Under the pieces are notes generated by a model. That model had not been told where the DNA came from and did not search any database. It saw only the letters and a list, made by a program, of their open reading frames with translations. From Perlabentimonas sp034003245 (lineage in GTDB: Bacteria > Bacteroidota > Bacteroidia > Bacteroidales > Tenuifilaceae), in assembly GCA_034003245.1 (NCBI GenBank), contig JAVEYY010000006.1:70432-134431 (forward strand): a stretch of DNA of 64,000 nucleotides. Reading direction: 5' to 3'. Position 1 is the first letter of the stretch; the number at the start of each line of letters is the position of its first letter. The position numbers and the translations under genes are program-made. This document shows, piece by piece, positions 1-8,477 of the stretch.

Positions 1-1
1 C

Positions 2-511
2 GGTGTTATTGGCATGCTTCCCGGAATTATTGGAACGATGCAAGCCCTGGAGGCTTTAAAAATAATTACTGGAATTGGCCAAACCCTATCGGGCCGCTTG
101 CTTAATCTCAATGGCCTTACCATGGCATTTGAGGAGTTTACAATTCCGCTTATCCACGAGAATTTATCCCTAACTAAACTTGGAGAGTACGAATACTTTT
201 GTCCAGACAACCTATTAGAAGGTCGAGAAATTGAGGGTGATCAATTTATGAAGAAAATCCTGAGCGAAAATCCACCTTTGGTTATTGCCCTTGCCGACGA
301 TGGTATTCCCCTTACAGCAAAAGGTTTACAATGGAATCCCATTCCTATTTACGAGCTGCCCAACTATTCGACTAAGCTTCCTCGTGATCAGGAAATAATC
401 CTAATCTGCCAATACGGTATAAAAAGCCATGCTGCATTGCGATATTTGATTACCAAGCAGAATTTCGAGCTCGTTATGTGCCTAAAAAATGGTACTGCTT
501 CGCTGCAATAG
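2..511 (+). CDS. ThiF/MoeB/HesA-family adenylyltransferase, C-terminal part with rhodanese domain (5' partial)
   Basis: The reading frame is open from the window edge, so the N-terminal ATP-binding domain lies outside. The first visible residues (GVIGMLPGIIGTMQALEALK) are the conserved segment that follows the catalytic region in E1-like enzymes, which adenylate the C-terminus of ThiS/MoaD-type sulfur carriers. The last ~100 residues resemble a rhodanese domain; the segment ILICQYGIKSHAALRYL sits where the active-site loop CxxGxRS is expected (here CQYGIKS). The fusion of an E1-like domain with rhodanese is typical of MoeB/MOCS3-like proteins. This could be the thiamin, molybdopterin or another sulfur-transfer branch; the missing N-terminus prevents a finer call. 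Confidence 0.8.
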   Translation, partial: GVIGMLPGIIGTMQALEALKIITGIGQTLSGRLLNLNGLTMAFEEFTIPLIHENLSLTKLGEYEYFCPDNLLEGREIEGDQFMKKILSENPPLVIALADDGIPLTAKGLQWNPIPIYELPNYSTKLPRDQEIILICQYGIKSHAALRYLITKQNFELVMCLKNGTASLQ

Positions 512-631
512 CAAATTTCTACTATCCCGAATCTTGTTAAGCAATTGTATTCATTTACATTGAAGCTTATTGACATTTTCGTAGTATATTAGCTTCAACT
601 ATGCGATTTATCATCATTAAAGAATAATCCT

Positions 632-994
632 ATGAATACTTCCAGCGAAACCGTAATGATGACCATCTACCTTAGCTCCACCGACAAATTCCACAACAGT
701 CCACTTTACGAAGCTATTACCATAGAGGCAAAGAATTTTGGCGTGCGCGGTGCAACTGTTTTTAAAGGTGAGATGGGTTATGGGACCAGTAGTAGCACCA
801 AAATGATTAAGTTTTGGGAGCTGGCCAGTAAGTTCCCTGTTGTTATTCAGCTAATCGATGAGCGGGTAAAGGTGGAACGATTCCTTTTCCATATTAAGCC
901 CTGGTTCGATGAGGCTCAAAAAGGACACATGGTTACCATGTCGCCTGTTGAGATTGTGCTCTGTAAGGGTGGTAAAACCGCTCCATGTACATAA
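632..994 (+). CDS. DUF190 family protein (PII-like fold)
   Basis: A 120-residue protein matching the DUF190 pattern: an N-terminal beta strand (MMTIYLSSTDKF), a helix, the conserved GVRGATVFKGEMGYG segment, then FPVVIQLIDERVKVERFL. DUF190 proteins adopt a PII/ATP-phosphoribosyltransferase-like ferredoxin fold and often sit beside CrcB fluoride exporters or ion transporters, where they are thought to act as small-ligand sensors. No CrcB gene is adjacent here, so this copy stands alone. The ATG at 632 is the only sensible start, and a strong terminator follows at 1046. The ligand and partner are unknown. Confidence 0.85.
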   Translation: MNTSSETVMMTIYLSSTDKFHNSPLYEAITIEAKNFGVRGATVFKGEMGYGTSSSTKMIKFWELASKFPVVIQLIDERVKVERFLFHIKPWFDEAQKGHMVTMSPVEIVLCKGGKTAPCT

Positions 995-1045
995 AGAATA
1001 CAACAAGAGTTCTGAGTATAACTCGTATTCAAATTTGAAAATGAT

Positions 1046-1082
1046 AAAAACGCTTCCCAAGTCTCTTGGGAAGCGTTTTTTG
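1046..1082 (+). terminator. Rho-independent terminator after the DUF190 gene
   Basis: Perfect hairpin with a 10-bp GC-rich core (CGCTTCCCAA / TTGGGAAGCG) extended by AAAAA/TTTTT, a 5-base loop (GTCTC) and a T tract. It lies 50 bp after the DUF190 stop codon. The A and T flanks mean it could work in both directions. Confidence 0.9.
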
Positions 1083-1346
1083 TAATCGTCAGTCAAACGA
1101 TCATTCAAATGATATTTGAAGTTGCAAAGAGATAAATATTTGACAACTTAACGCATTCAACCATTCAACCAGCCTGGCGCCTGCGTGTCTGCAGACAGGG
1201 CTGGCAGGTCATTTAACCTGCCTCGTATTTCCTAATTACTACACAAAATAACGAGATCATTCAATCCCAACTCAAAACGTTGAACTGTATGCACTCTATG
1301 ATCTTTAGTCACTCTAGTCACTAATAACTGCGTCTCCAAAACCATC
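1083..1346. repeat. Non-coding spacer with small palindromes and a dispersed repeat
   Basis: This gap between convergent genes has no plausible gene. It holds a palindrome TGTCTGCAGACA (1186-1197), a hairpin GGCAGGT-CATTTA-ACCTGCC (1203-1222) of the same CTGCC/GGCAG type seen at 11407 and 11486, and a short stretch around 1299-1323 (TTAGTCACTCTAGTCACTA) that is the reverse complement of the tandem units at 45819. These look like dispersed intergenic repeats. Confidence 0.6.
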
Positions 1347-2513
1347 TTAATTCAAGAAACTTGCCGCTTGCGAAAAAACAGTTTCAAAAGCCCTGTCTAC
1401 CTCAAGCCTTTTAGCATTGTCGAACACAGGAAATGGATTCTCATGGGTGTACTCGTATGGGAAGTCGAGTTCGGTAACCACTTTCTGATTCCTTACACAG
1501 GCAAACACCTCTTTTGCCGAAGCGGCAGGAATTACAGTGTCTTTGGTAAGCGCTAAGACTCTAATCCGATCTCGCATTCGTTGAAACTTATGCTCTCTGA
1601 AAAACTGGTTATTCTCAGAGGAAATCATAGCTAAAAAGGCCTCGCCCAATGCACCTCCCTTAACAAACGAAGAGAATGGCGATTTAACCTTTAACTCAAT
1701 AGGAAAATCGTGGAGATAGTACTTGCGAAGGCTGCTATACGCTTTGCTATCCATTATTAACCGGGAGGTTCCACGCATTTCGCTAAATAGTCCACCCCCG
1801 CTAAAAATGAAAAGTTTTGAGCTGCTTAGCAACTCATTAGGATTTGCCAGAAAAAGTATTTGAGCCAAAAATGCCCCAATGGAATATGAGAAAAAATCAA
1901 GTTGAGAGTCCTTATGCAAAAATGGCAACTCACCACCCTTTATCGAAGATAGAAGCTGAACCAAATCGTCGGCACTCTGCTTACCTGAGGTGAAAAACCT
2001 CAGCGGATCGTCACTTAACCGCTGGCTTAGGGCAATGTTGGCAAAGGTAGTCATGCTTATCCCTTCAATGATCTTGCGGCTGTTTATCAACGGCATCATC
2101 TCTCGGGGATTAGCCCAACTCTCGGGACTACGGTTCATATGGAAAGCAATAGGAAACAGAATTACAGGACGCTGAGTATGATTACCCAGATATTGAGCCC
2201 AGGGCAAATACTTATGCCAGCTGCGCTCGTTTAACCCATGTAATAGAATTATCGCTTTGCTATACTTGTTTGACGAATTAGGAATATAAACAGGGTACGA
2301 AAAATTAACATTCTCGACCACTGCAATATCCTCGGCAGCGTATACATGGCCATTCAACCCGTTATAAATTCCTGTACGGGTAAAGGGGATAGGGTTTGAG
2401 TGACTTGCAAAAGGCATTAGCCTAAACATAGCACTCGTTCCGGCTATAGCAATCTCATCCCTATTGAGGGCGAAAACTTGCCTAAGCTCTTTGAAGATTT
2501 TAGTAAATTCCAT
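1347..2513 (-). CDS. Alpha/beta-hydrolase-fold protein (possibly DUF6051)
   Basis: A 388-residue protein. The segment AIILLHGLNERSW is the strand-3/oxyanion-hole HG motif of alpha/beta hydrolases, FFSYSIGAFLAQI fits the nucleophile elbow, and a late His (EYTHENPFPV, near the C-terminus) could complete a triad. The elbow reads S-Y-S-I-G instead of G-x-S-x-G. There is no signal peptide, so it is probably cytoplasmic. The length and the N-terminal extension (about 85 residues before the hydrolase core) recall a Bacteroidota-restricted family that I believe is DUF6051, but this is from memory. Substrate unknown. It is transcribed alone, convergent with the DUF190 gene. Confidence 0.7.
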   Translation of the reverse strand: MEFTKIFKELRQVFALNRDEIAIAGTSAMFRLMPFASHSNPIPFTRTGIYNGLNGHVYAAEDIAVVENVNFSYPVYIPNSSNKYSKAIILLHGLNERSWHKYLPWAQYLGNHTQRPVILFPIAFHMNRSPESWANPREMMPLINSRKIIEGISMTTFANIALSQRLSDDPLRFFTSGKQSADDLVQLLSSIKGGELPFLHKDSQLDFFSYSIGAFLAQILFLANPNELLSSSKLFIFSGGGLFSEMRGTSRLIMDSKAYSSLRKYYLHDFPIELKVKSPFSSFVKGGALGEAFLAMISSENNQFFREHKFQRMRDRIRVLALTKDTVIPAASAKEVFACVRNQKVVTELDFPYEYTHENPFPVFDNAKRLEVDRAFETVFSQAASFLN

Positions 2514-2684
2514 AGTACTTTGTTTTTGCTGTTTTGCACAAATGTCACTTCAACCCCGATTCGTTCCAAATTTTAGGGTTTCCTTGGGTTTACTGGGGGT
2601 ACAATTTGTTATAGTGGGGTAAATTACGAAATACAGGTGTAAAATTTCATCCAAAAATTATTAGACAAAACCTGAAAAACACAC

Positions 2685-2711
2685 TTGTTCATCCGCATTT
2701 TGCTATCTTTG
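2685..2711 (+). promoter_or_regulatory. Bacteroidota-type promoter for the membrane LytTR gene
   Basis: An exact -7 element TATCTTTG (2704-2711) is preceded by a TTG (2685-2687) at a 16-bp gap, matching the Bacteroidota -33/-7 consensus (TTTG / TAnnTTTG). The start codon at 2730 follows 18 bp later, giving a short leader. Confidence 0.7.
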
Positions 2712-2729
2712 GTTCCTTAAATCGAAAAA

Positions 2730-3581
2730 ATGTTCAGCAATCCTCTGCCAAAATACCTAACCGATAAAAAGAATATCGTTAAGCTAATTATGTTAACGGC
2801 TCTTTTTGCTGTGGTCTTCATTAATATATATGCCCCCTTTGGACTAGAAATGCTCTACAAACTGTCCGACTGGGAATTTTTGGGTATCTCAAGCCTAATT
2901 ATTCTAACCGGAGTCCTTGTTGTAGTTATCAGCAGGATAATTATGTATCACGTTTCCAAGCGCACAACAATTTTAGTTTGGCAGTATATACTTTGGGTAT
3001 TTGTCGAGGTTTTCGCCATGGCGCTATTCTACACGCTATTCGAAAAACTCTTCATACAGGATTCCCGTTTTATTCTCGACCTGCTAAAAATATCCATGAA
3101 GAACACAACCCTGGTGCTATTCCTTCCCTACTCTGTGCTTTGGTTATACTTCTCGTGGCAGGAGAAGAAAATTCAGCTCCAGCTTCTGGCTCAGGAACCC
3201 AGCCTTGCCGATACCTCAAAAAAGATGATTCCTCTCTACGACGAGAAGGAGGTATTAAGGTTTTCGGTAAAAGCCGAACATTTGCTATACATCGAGTCGG
3301 CCGATAATTACGTAAATATCTACTACATCGATAAAGGCAAAGTAGCACGCTTTACGCTTCGCAACAGCATAAAGCGCCTGGAGGGTCTGCTCAAAAATGC
3401 CGAGGTAATCCGATGTCACCGCTCATACATGGTAAACTTTGAGAAGGTGAAAATTCTCCGCAAGGAGAAAGAGGAATTGATTCTTGAACTCGAGAGCCCA
3501 TCACATACAGAACTTCCTGTTTCAAAAACCTATGCCAAAAATGTAATGGAAACTTTTACTCGGTATAGCTTATCGCACTAA
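2730..3581 (+). CDS. Membrane-bound LytTR-family transcription regulator
   Basis: 283 residues. Four hydrophobic helices fall at roughly residues 15-38, 50-72, 81-104 and 124-143. They are followed by a linker and a C-terminal LytTR DNA-binding domain (about 180-275) with the hallmarks LLYIESADNYVNIYY and VIRCHRSYMVN. There is no receiver domain and no kinase domain, so the membrane part must either sense directly or partner with another protein. It sits just upstream of, and parallel to, a complete LytS/LytTR pair (3639-6325). It could modulate the same target promoters, since LytTR domains recognise similar direct repeats. Confident as to family; ligand and targets unknown. Confidence 0.88.
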   Translation: MFSNPLPKYLTDKKNIVKLIMLTALFAVVFINIYAPFGLEMLYKLSDWEFLGISSLIILTGVLVVVISRIIMYHVSKRTTILVWQYILWVFVEVFAMALFYTLFEKLFIQDSRFILDLLKISMKNTTLVLFLPYSVLWLYFSWQEKKIQLQLLAQEPSLADTSKKMIPLYDEKEVLRFSVKAEHLLYIESADNYVNIYYIDKGKVARFTLRNSIKRLEGLLKNAEVIRCHRSYMVNFEKVKILRKEKEELILELESPSHTELPVSKTYAKNVMETFTRYSLSH

Positions 3582-3638
3582 TTATATCTATAAGATCATA
3601 ATTAACCTCATGTTTCAAGTTTAAAGAATAAATTCAAG

Positions 3639-5570
3639 ATGTCAGTTTCATTGCACGTAATGCTCTTTTTACTCCTTTTTATTAGCTCAATTTGTGAAGG
3701 TAACGAAACCTCATTTCATAGCAAGGAGGATAGTTTAAGTAACATAGCGATTGAATGTCTTGAAAACAATAATCATAATGAATATTACAAAGTACTTAAG
3801 CAGTTAATGGGCTATTACGAGTACCAGGGAGACTGGAGAAAGCACGACTCCATAGTGAATATTATGATTGAACATGGGGAAAAGCATAACCTATCTGATT
3901 TCCTGGCCGAGTCGTACAATTTTAGAGCTATGGCTAAAAGCTATCAGGGTCTTAATAGCGAATCAATTTACTGGTTTAAAAAAACCTTAAAAATCAACCA
4001 ATTACAAGATGAGCCCATCCCTATTTCAAACTCACTAGAGAATATTGCCCAAGTTTATGGTGATATGGGGATGTACGATAGTGCCCTTACTTATCAGCAA
4101 CAATCGCTTCGCATTAGGGAACAAAGTTCTTATCCTAGGGTTTTTAATAACTATACAGGTATTGCAATTATTTATTCGCAGCTAAACGATATTGAGAATC
4201 AAAAGAAATATTTAGATAAGGCAAAGGACTTCCTATCAAAAAGTAGTAATTCGGAGCTTGAAAATAAGACTATTCTACATAACTTACTGGGTGAATTTTA
4301 TAATTCGCAAAGTGTTTACGATAGCGCCTTGTTTCACTTCGGAAAAGTTTATGAGTACAGTCAAAAAATTGGGTGGAAGCGTGCCACTGCAGTTGGTCTA
4401 GGTAATATGGCTAAGGTATACAATGCACTAGGCAATCCCAGAAAGGCATTGGAAGAGCATTTAAATACACTTCAAATTTCATTGGAGATTGAAGATGCTT
4501 CGGGCATAACAGAACAGTATTCCTACATTTCGAATTCATACTTTGCCCTTAACAACCTAAGTCAAGCTATGACCTATGCCTTTCTTGCCCTGCAAAAGGC
4601 AAGAGAACATGGTTTTGTAATGGAAGAGAGGAATGCACTTGAGCAATTGGCCGTAATTTTCGAGAAAGATGGCCAGCACAGTAAGGCTTTAGACTACTAT
4701 AAGCAATTTCATACTTTGAACGATTCACTTCAAAGTATTGACAAAGTTAACCATATTGCAGAGCTGGAGAAGAAGTTTGAGACAGAGCAAAAGGAGCATC
4801 AAATTGGTTTACTTTCAGCTGAAAATGAAATTAAGAATCAACGAATAAAACTAGGGTTTGCTGTTATTTCACTTTTGCTAATAGCACTATTTTTGGGTGT
4901 AATGCTCTATATTCAACGCCAACGTAACGCGAAAGCATTAGAGGCCGATTTGCAGCAAAAGCTCTCACGATCGCAAATGAATCCTCATTTCGTTTCCAAT
5001 GCCATGTCGAGCATACAAAGCTTTATGTACAAGAATAATGCATCCGAAGCAGCTAAGTATTTGGGTAAGTTTGCTCAACTCAACCGAGCAGTACTCGAAC
5101 ATTCACTAGTTGATAGCATCTCACTTGAGGAAGAGATCGCGATGCTAACAAACTATCTCGATTTTGAGACCTTGAGGTACGATAATGCTTTCTCATTTGA
5201 ACTTAACATTTATGACAATTTGGAAACTGAAATGATTTTTATCCCTCCGCTCTTTATTCAGCCATTTGTTGAGAATTCTATTAAACATGGAGTTAAAGAT
5301 ATGAAGGGCGATGGTAAAGTTACCATTCGTTTTGCCGATTGCGAAAAGTACCTAAAGGTTGAAATTATTGATAATGGTAAGGGAATCGCTAGCCAAAGCT
5401 TAACAAATGGTCAAAACCATAAATCACGATCAACAGAAATTGTTAGTAAAAGGTTAAAAATTCTTAGGAGTAAGTATAAAGATTTGCCTAATTTTAAGAT
5501 TACAAATAATGAAGTAAATGTTGATAAAGGAGTTCAAGTAACTCTTTACTTACCAATATTATCATGCTAA
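3639..5570 (+). CDS. TPR-sensor histidine kinase of the LytS type
   Basis: 643 residues: a signal peptide (1-22), a periplasmic array of TPR-like helices (about 30-380, e.g. YDSALTYQQQSLRIREQ), a short coiled coil, one transmembrane helix (about 408-428, ending LGVMLYIQ), and a cytoplasmic His_kinase domain. The phospho-acceptor is His450 in QMNPHFVSNAMSSIQ; the usual MNPHFLFN is here MNPHFVSN. The ATPase part keeps PFVENSIKHGVK (N box) and IDNGKGI (G1 box). The gene overlaps the response-regulator gene at 5564, so the two are translationally coupled and almost certainly form a cognate pair. The TPR region probably senses an envelope protein or peptide, but this cannot be specified. Confidence 0.93.
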   Translation: MSVSLHVMLFLLLFISSICEGNETSFHSKEDSLSNIAIECLENNNHNEYYKVLKQLMGYYEYQGDWRKHDSIVNIMIEHGEKHNLSDFLAESYNFRAMAKSYQGLNSESIYWFKKTLKINQLQDEPIPISNSLENIAQVYGDMGMYDSALTYQQQSLRIREQSSYPRVFNNYTGIAIIYSQLNDIENQKKYLDKAKDFLSKSSNSELENKTILHNLLGEFYNSQSVYDSALFHFGKVYEYSQKIGWKRATAVGLGNMAKVYNALGNPRKALEEHLNTLQISLEIEDASGITEQYSYISNSYFALNNLSQAMTYAFLALQKAREHGFVMEERNALEQLAVIFEKDGQHSKALDYYKQFHTLNDSLQSIDKVNHIAELEKKFETEQKEHQIGLLSAENEIKNQRIKLGFAVISLLLIALFLGVMLYIQRQRNAKALEADLQQKLSRSQMNPHFVSNAMSSIQSFMYKNNASEAAKYLGKFAQLNRAVLEHSLVDSISLEEEIAMLTNYLDFETLRYDNAFSFELNIYDNLETEMIFIPPLFIQPFVENSIKHGVKDMKGDGKVTIRFADCEKYLKVEIIDNGKGIASQSLTNGQNHKSRSTEIVSKRLKILRSKYKDLPNFKITNNEVNVDKGVQVTLYLPILSC

Positions 5571-6325
5571 GCTCTGAAAATAGATTAAAGGCTGTAATTA
5601 TTGATGATCAAGAGGATATTCGATCAATTAACCGTACCCTTTTATCCCAAAACTTCCCTGATATTGACGTGGTTGGTGAGGCCGATGGCGTTGACAGTGG
5701 CATTGAACTAATCCTGAAATCAAATCCTGATTTGGTTCTTCTTGATATCGAAATAAAAGGAGGTACCGGATTTAACATACTCCAAAAGATTCGCCCATAC
5801 AACTTTATGGTAATCTTTATTACAGCTTTCGACGAGTTTGCCATTAAGGCAATTAAATTTAGTGCCATCGATTATATTCTAAAACCAGTTAACGAAACCG
5901 AATTCTGCTCTGCCATAGAAAACGCAATCACCACCTACGAAAAGAACAAAGTTGCCATGCAGGTTCAAAACCTGCTCGACCATGTTGAGGACAAAGGCAA
6001 AAACCGAAAAATTGTGCTCCGCACCATGGAGTCAATTTTCCTTGTCGACCTAGAGGAGGTTCTATACTGCGAAAGCGACAATAGCTACACCACATTCTAC
6101 TTAAGCGATTGCAAACAAATTTTGGTGTCGAAGGGTATTAAGGAGTACGAGCAGATGCTTTCCCCATTCCGTTTTTTTCGCCCTCATCAGCGCTACCTAG
6201 TTAACCTAAACCACGTAGAGCGTATCGACAAGAACGATGGCGGGTCGATTATTCTAAAAAACAAGGCATCAATTCCAATCTCTCATCGCCGAAAGCAGGC
6301 TCTAATGGATTATTTAAAGGGATAA
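5564..6325 (+). CDS. LytTR response regulator
   Basis: 253 residues. The N-terminal receiver domain has the acidic pair DDQED, the phosphorylatable Asp61 in LVLLDIEIKGGTGF, the conserved Thr in FITAFDEFAIKA and the Lys in YILKPVN. The C-terminal LytTR domain (about 150-250) shows VLYCESDNSYTTFYL and FFRPHQRYLVNLNHV. It overlaps the kinase gene by 7 bp. Phosphorylated LytTR dimers bind two direct repeats about two helical turns apart. Five such pairs, each with exactly 21-bp spacing, occur downstream (6325, 9540, 13686, 15255, 18505), the first overlapping this gene's own stop codon. This makes it the best candidate regulator of the surface-protein cluster that follows. Confidence 0.93.
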   Translation: MLSSENRLKAVIIDDQEDIRSINRTLLSQNFPDIDVVGEADGVDSGIELILKSNPDLVLLDIEIKGGTGFNILQKIRPYNFMVIFITAFDEFAIKAIKFSAIDYILKPVNETEFCSAIENAITTYEKNKVAMQVQNLLDHVEDKGKNRKIVLRTMESIFLVDLEEVLYCESDNSYTTFYLSDCKQILVSKGIKEYEQMLSPFRFFRPHQRYLVNLNHVERIDKNDGGSIILKNKASIPISHRRKQALMDYLKG

Positions 6326-6356
6326 CGTTTTCAAGTATAACCCTTACGCTTTCAAA
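6325..6356 (+). promoter_or_regulatory. Putative LytTR operator, site A
   Basis: Direct repeats ACGTTTTCAAG (from 6325) and ACGCTTTCAAA (from 6346) with start-to-start spacing of 21 bp. The first repeat begins on the last base of the response-regulator stop codon. A -7-like element TTACTTTG (6387-6394) lies 41 bp after the second repeat, followed by the lipoprotein start at 6432, a position that suits an activator. No terminator hairpin lies in this copy. Confidence 0.75.
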
Positions 6357-6431
6357 TTATTTAAAAAGGGTTACACTGTTTTACTATTACTTTGCTTTAG
6401 CTAAAAAACAACCAACTAAAGCAATTGAACT

Positions 6432-7583
6432 ATGAAAACAAAAATCGTTAGTCTTCTTTTTATTTCCGCAATTATTTATTTATCCAGCTGTGAGAAAGCT
6501 GACCCAATAAACCCAGCTGACGAAAATAAGTTGAAATGGGATACAGAACTAGTCGATAGCATTCCGGGCACCGATGTGGGAATTGTCAATAAGCTAACCT
6601 TCGATGCCGATAGCGGTATTCATATTGCATATGTAGTTTCGGGGAATGACTATAGCCTGAGATATGCCCATAAACCCTATGAAGGAAACTGGACAATTAC
6701 AGAAGTTGCTAACCCAATTTCTGATGACATTATCGATATAGCTGTTGATAAGCAAAGAAATGTTTTTATTGTTTACAGGGGCTACAATCCAGCCGACAAT
6801 AACAACGAAATAATGTATGTTGCCGAAAAAAGCATTAACGGCTCATTTAGTAAGGTAAAGGTTGAGGTACTGGGCGATCAGAGTTTCCAAGCGCGTTACC
6901 CATCTATTTATGCTGATAATAATGATGTTATTCACATTTCATTCGAAAGGGCTAATTACGGTATGCGTTACACAACCTATACTTTTCAGGGCACATTTAC
7001 ACCTGTTGAAATTCTTGATGATGATATTACAAGTAGCAATTCCGATATTGTAGTTGATAGCCAAGGAAACAAGCACATATTACATTTTCACAATAAAAAT
7101 GTTTACTATTCATACAGTGGACATTCAGAAAATGTTTGGACTGTAAACCATATAGCAACAGGCAATGAAAGTAATGATTCGTACGCAGGCATAAGTATTG
7201 CCATCGACCAATTTGAAAATCTTCATGCTACATATAGGTATGGCTCCACATTATCCGACAACAATATCCACTATTTGTATAAACCTGCAGGAAGTAACAC
7301 TTGGCAGGAACAAAGCATAGGTAATATTGGGGGATCAAGTCGCCTCGACCGTGCCATTGCCTGCGATACATTGGGCAACCCTCATGTACTTTACGATGAA
7401 AACTTTGAGTTAAAAATGGCATCAAAAACCACTAACTGGTCACACGAGCGTATTTTTGGAAATACTAATTATCGTTGCGACACAAATTATGATATTGAGA
7501 TAACGGATAAAAATCGTGCGCACGTTTCATTCTACTGCAGAACAACTGGCGTTTTACGTTATGCCACAAGAGTTTTAAAGTAA
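6432..7583 (+). CDS. Beta-propeller-like lipoprotein
   Basis: 383 residues with a lipoprotein signal peptide (lipobox YLSSC, Cys near residue 20). The body has several repeats built on the pattern D-x-x-G-x-x-H-I-x-Y/F (e.g. FDADSGIHIAYVVSG, VDSQGNKHILHFHN, DQFENLHATYRYG, CDTLGNPHVLYDEN). This pattern is typical of sialidase/BNR-like or related beta-propellers with one repeat every ~50 residues, so a six- or seven-bladed propeller is likely. No catalytic Asp-box set is obvious, so I do not call it a sialidase. It lies directly behind LytTR site A, downstream of the regulator gene. Expected at the outer membrane or cell surface. Confidence 0.8.
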   Translation: MKTKIVSLLFISAIIYLSSCEKADPINPADENKLKWDTELVDSIPGTDVGIVNKLTFDADSGIHIAYVVSGNDYSLRYAHKPYEGNWTITEVANPISDDIIDIAVDKQRNVFIVYRGYNPADNNNEIMYVAEKSINGSFSKVKVEVLGDQSFQARYPSIYADNNDVIHISFERANYGMRYTTYTFQGTFTPVEILDDDITSSNSDIVVDSQGNKHILHFHNKNVYYSYSGHSENVWTVNHIATGNESNDSYAGISIAIDQFENLHATYRYGSTLSDNNIHYLYKPAGSNTWQEQSIGNIGGSSRLDRAIACDTLGNPHVLYDENFELKMASKTTNWSHERIFGNTNYRCDTNYDIEITDKNRAHVSFYCRTTGVLRYATRVLK

Positions 7584-7696
7584 ACTATCACTAAAAACTA
7601 AAAAAAAAACTTGAGAAACCTTGTGATTAATGTTTGCCCTCCAAAATCTTAGGGAAATAGTTCTCTGTTAAAAAAAGATGATGAGTTAAACTAAAG

Positions 7697-7728
7697 TTGG
7701 TCATTTAAGAAATCAATTTGTATCTTTA
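7697..7728 (+). promoter_or_regulatory. Likely promoter of lemA
   Basis: TTG (7697-7699) and a -7-like TATCTTTA (7721-7728), seven of eight bases of TAnnTTTG, separated by 21 bp. It leaves a leader of about 75 bp before the lemA ATG at 7812. No LytTR repeat pair is present here. Confidence 0.45.
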
Positions 7729-7811
7729 GTAAAAAAAGGAGTTGCACTAACTCGAAACTCACAAATATAGTCTTATAAACTCTTAACTAACTTTTTAAAT
7801 TAGCAAATAAA

Positions 7812-8375
7812 ATGAGTACAACAGCATTTATTATTGGAGCAGCAGTTTTATTACTGCTTATTATTATTGGAATGTATAACAGCCTTGTTCGCAAGCGTAA
7901 CGAGGTTGATAATGCATTTGGTGGAATGGACGTACAGCTAAAAAAACGGTACGACCTAATTCCAAACCTTGTGGCAACCGTGCAGCAGTATGCCAGCCAT
8001 GAAAAAGAACTGCTGACCAAAGTAACAGAAATGCGGGCAAAAGCAACAAGTGGGAATATTAGCAACGAAGAGAAAGTGGCGCTCGACAACCAGATTTCGG
8101 CAGGCATGAAAAGCATTATGGTAGCGGTTGAAAATTACCCAGACCTTAAAGCCAACGAAAACTTTATGAACCTACAGCGTACGCTTAACGAGGTTGAATC
8201 GCAAATTTCGGCTGCTCGTCGAACCTATAATGCAGTTATTACCGATTACAACAATGCCATTCAGGTTTTCCCAAAAAGCATAATTGCCAGCATGATGGGG
8301 CTAAAACGCAAAGAGGTTTTTGTTATCCCCGAAACCGAAAGGCAAAATGTGAACGTAAAGAATTTGTTTAACTAA
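7812..8375 (+). CDS. lemA: LemA family protein
   Basis: 187 residues, the usual LemA length. An N-terminal membrane helix (about 5-23) is followed by the signature NSLVRKRNEVDNAFGGMDVQ and KKRYDLIPNLVATVQQY, then long helices and the family tail FPKSIIASMMGLKRKE. LemA proteins are membrane-anchored helical bundles of unclear function, often paired with TPM-domain, M48 protease or DUF3137 genes. Here a DUF3137 gene follows 100 bp downstream (8478) and a second one lies at 12010, supporting a functional unit. Start chosen at the ATG that begins the membrane helix. Confidence 0.95.
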   Translation: MSTTAFIIGAAVLLLLIIIGMYNSLVRKRNEVDNAFGGMDVQLKKRYDLIPNLVATVQQYASHEKELLTKVTEMRAKATSGNISNEEKVALDNQISAGMKSIMVAVENYPDLKANENFMNLQRTLNEVESQISAARRTYNAVITDYNNAIQVFPKSIIASMMGLKRKEVFVIPETERQNVNVKNLFN

Positions 8376-8477
8376 GTTCTTCTTCATTTCTTTTTCAAAT
8401 CAAACTAATGCTACACAAAATGTTGTAGCATTAGTTTTATACAAAACCCTAACAATTAACCATAAAAGTCAACAACG

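Noticed and set aside
1151..1161. ACGCATTCAAC half-site like those of the LytTR operators
   Set aside because: No second repeat 21 bp to either side and no gene starting nearby in a suitable orientation.
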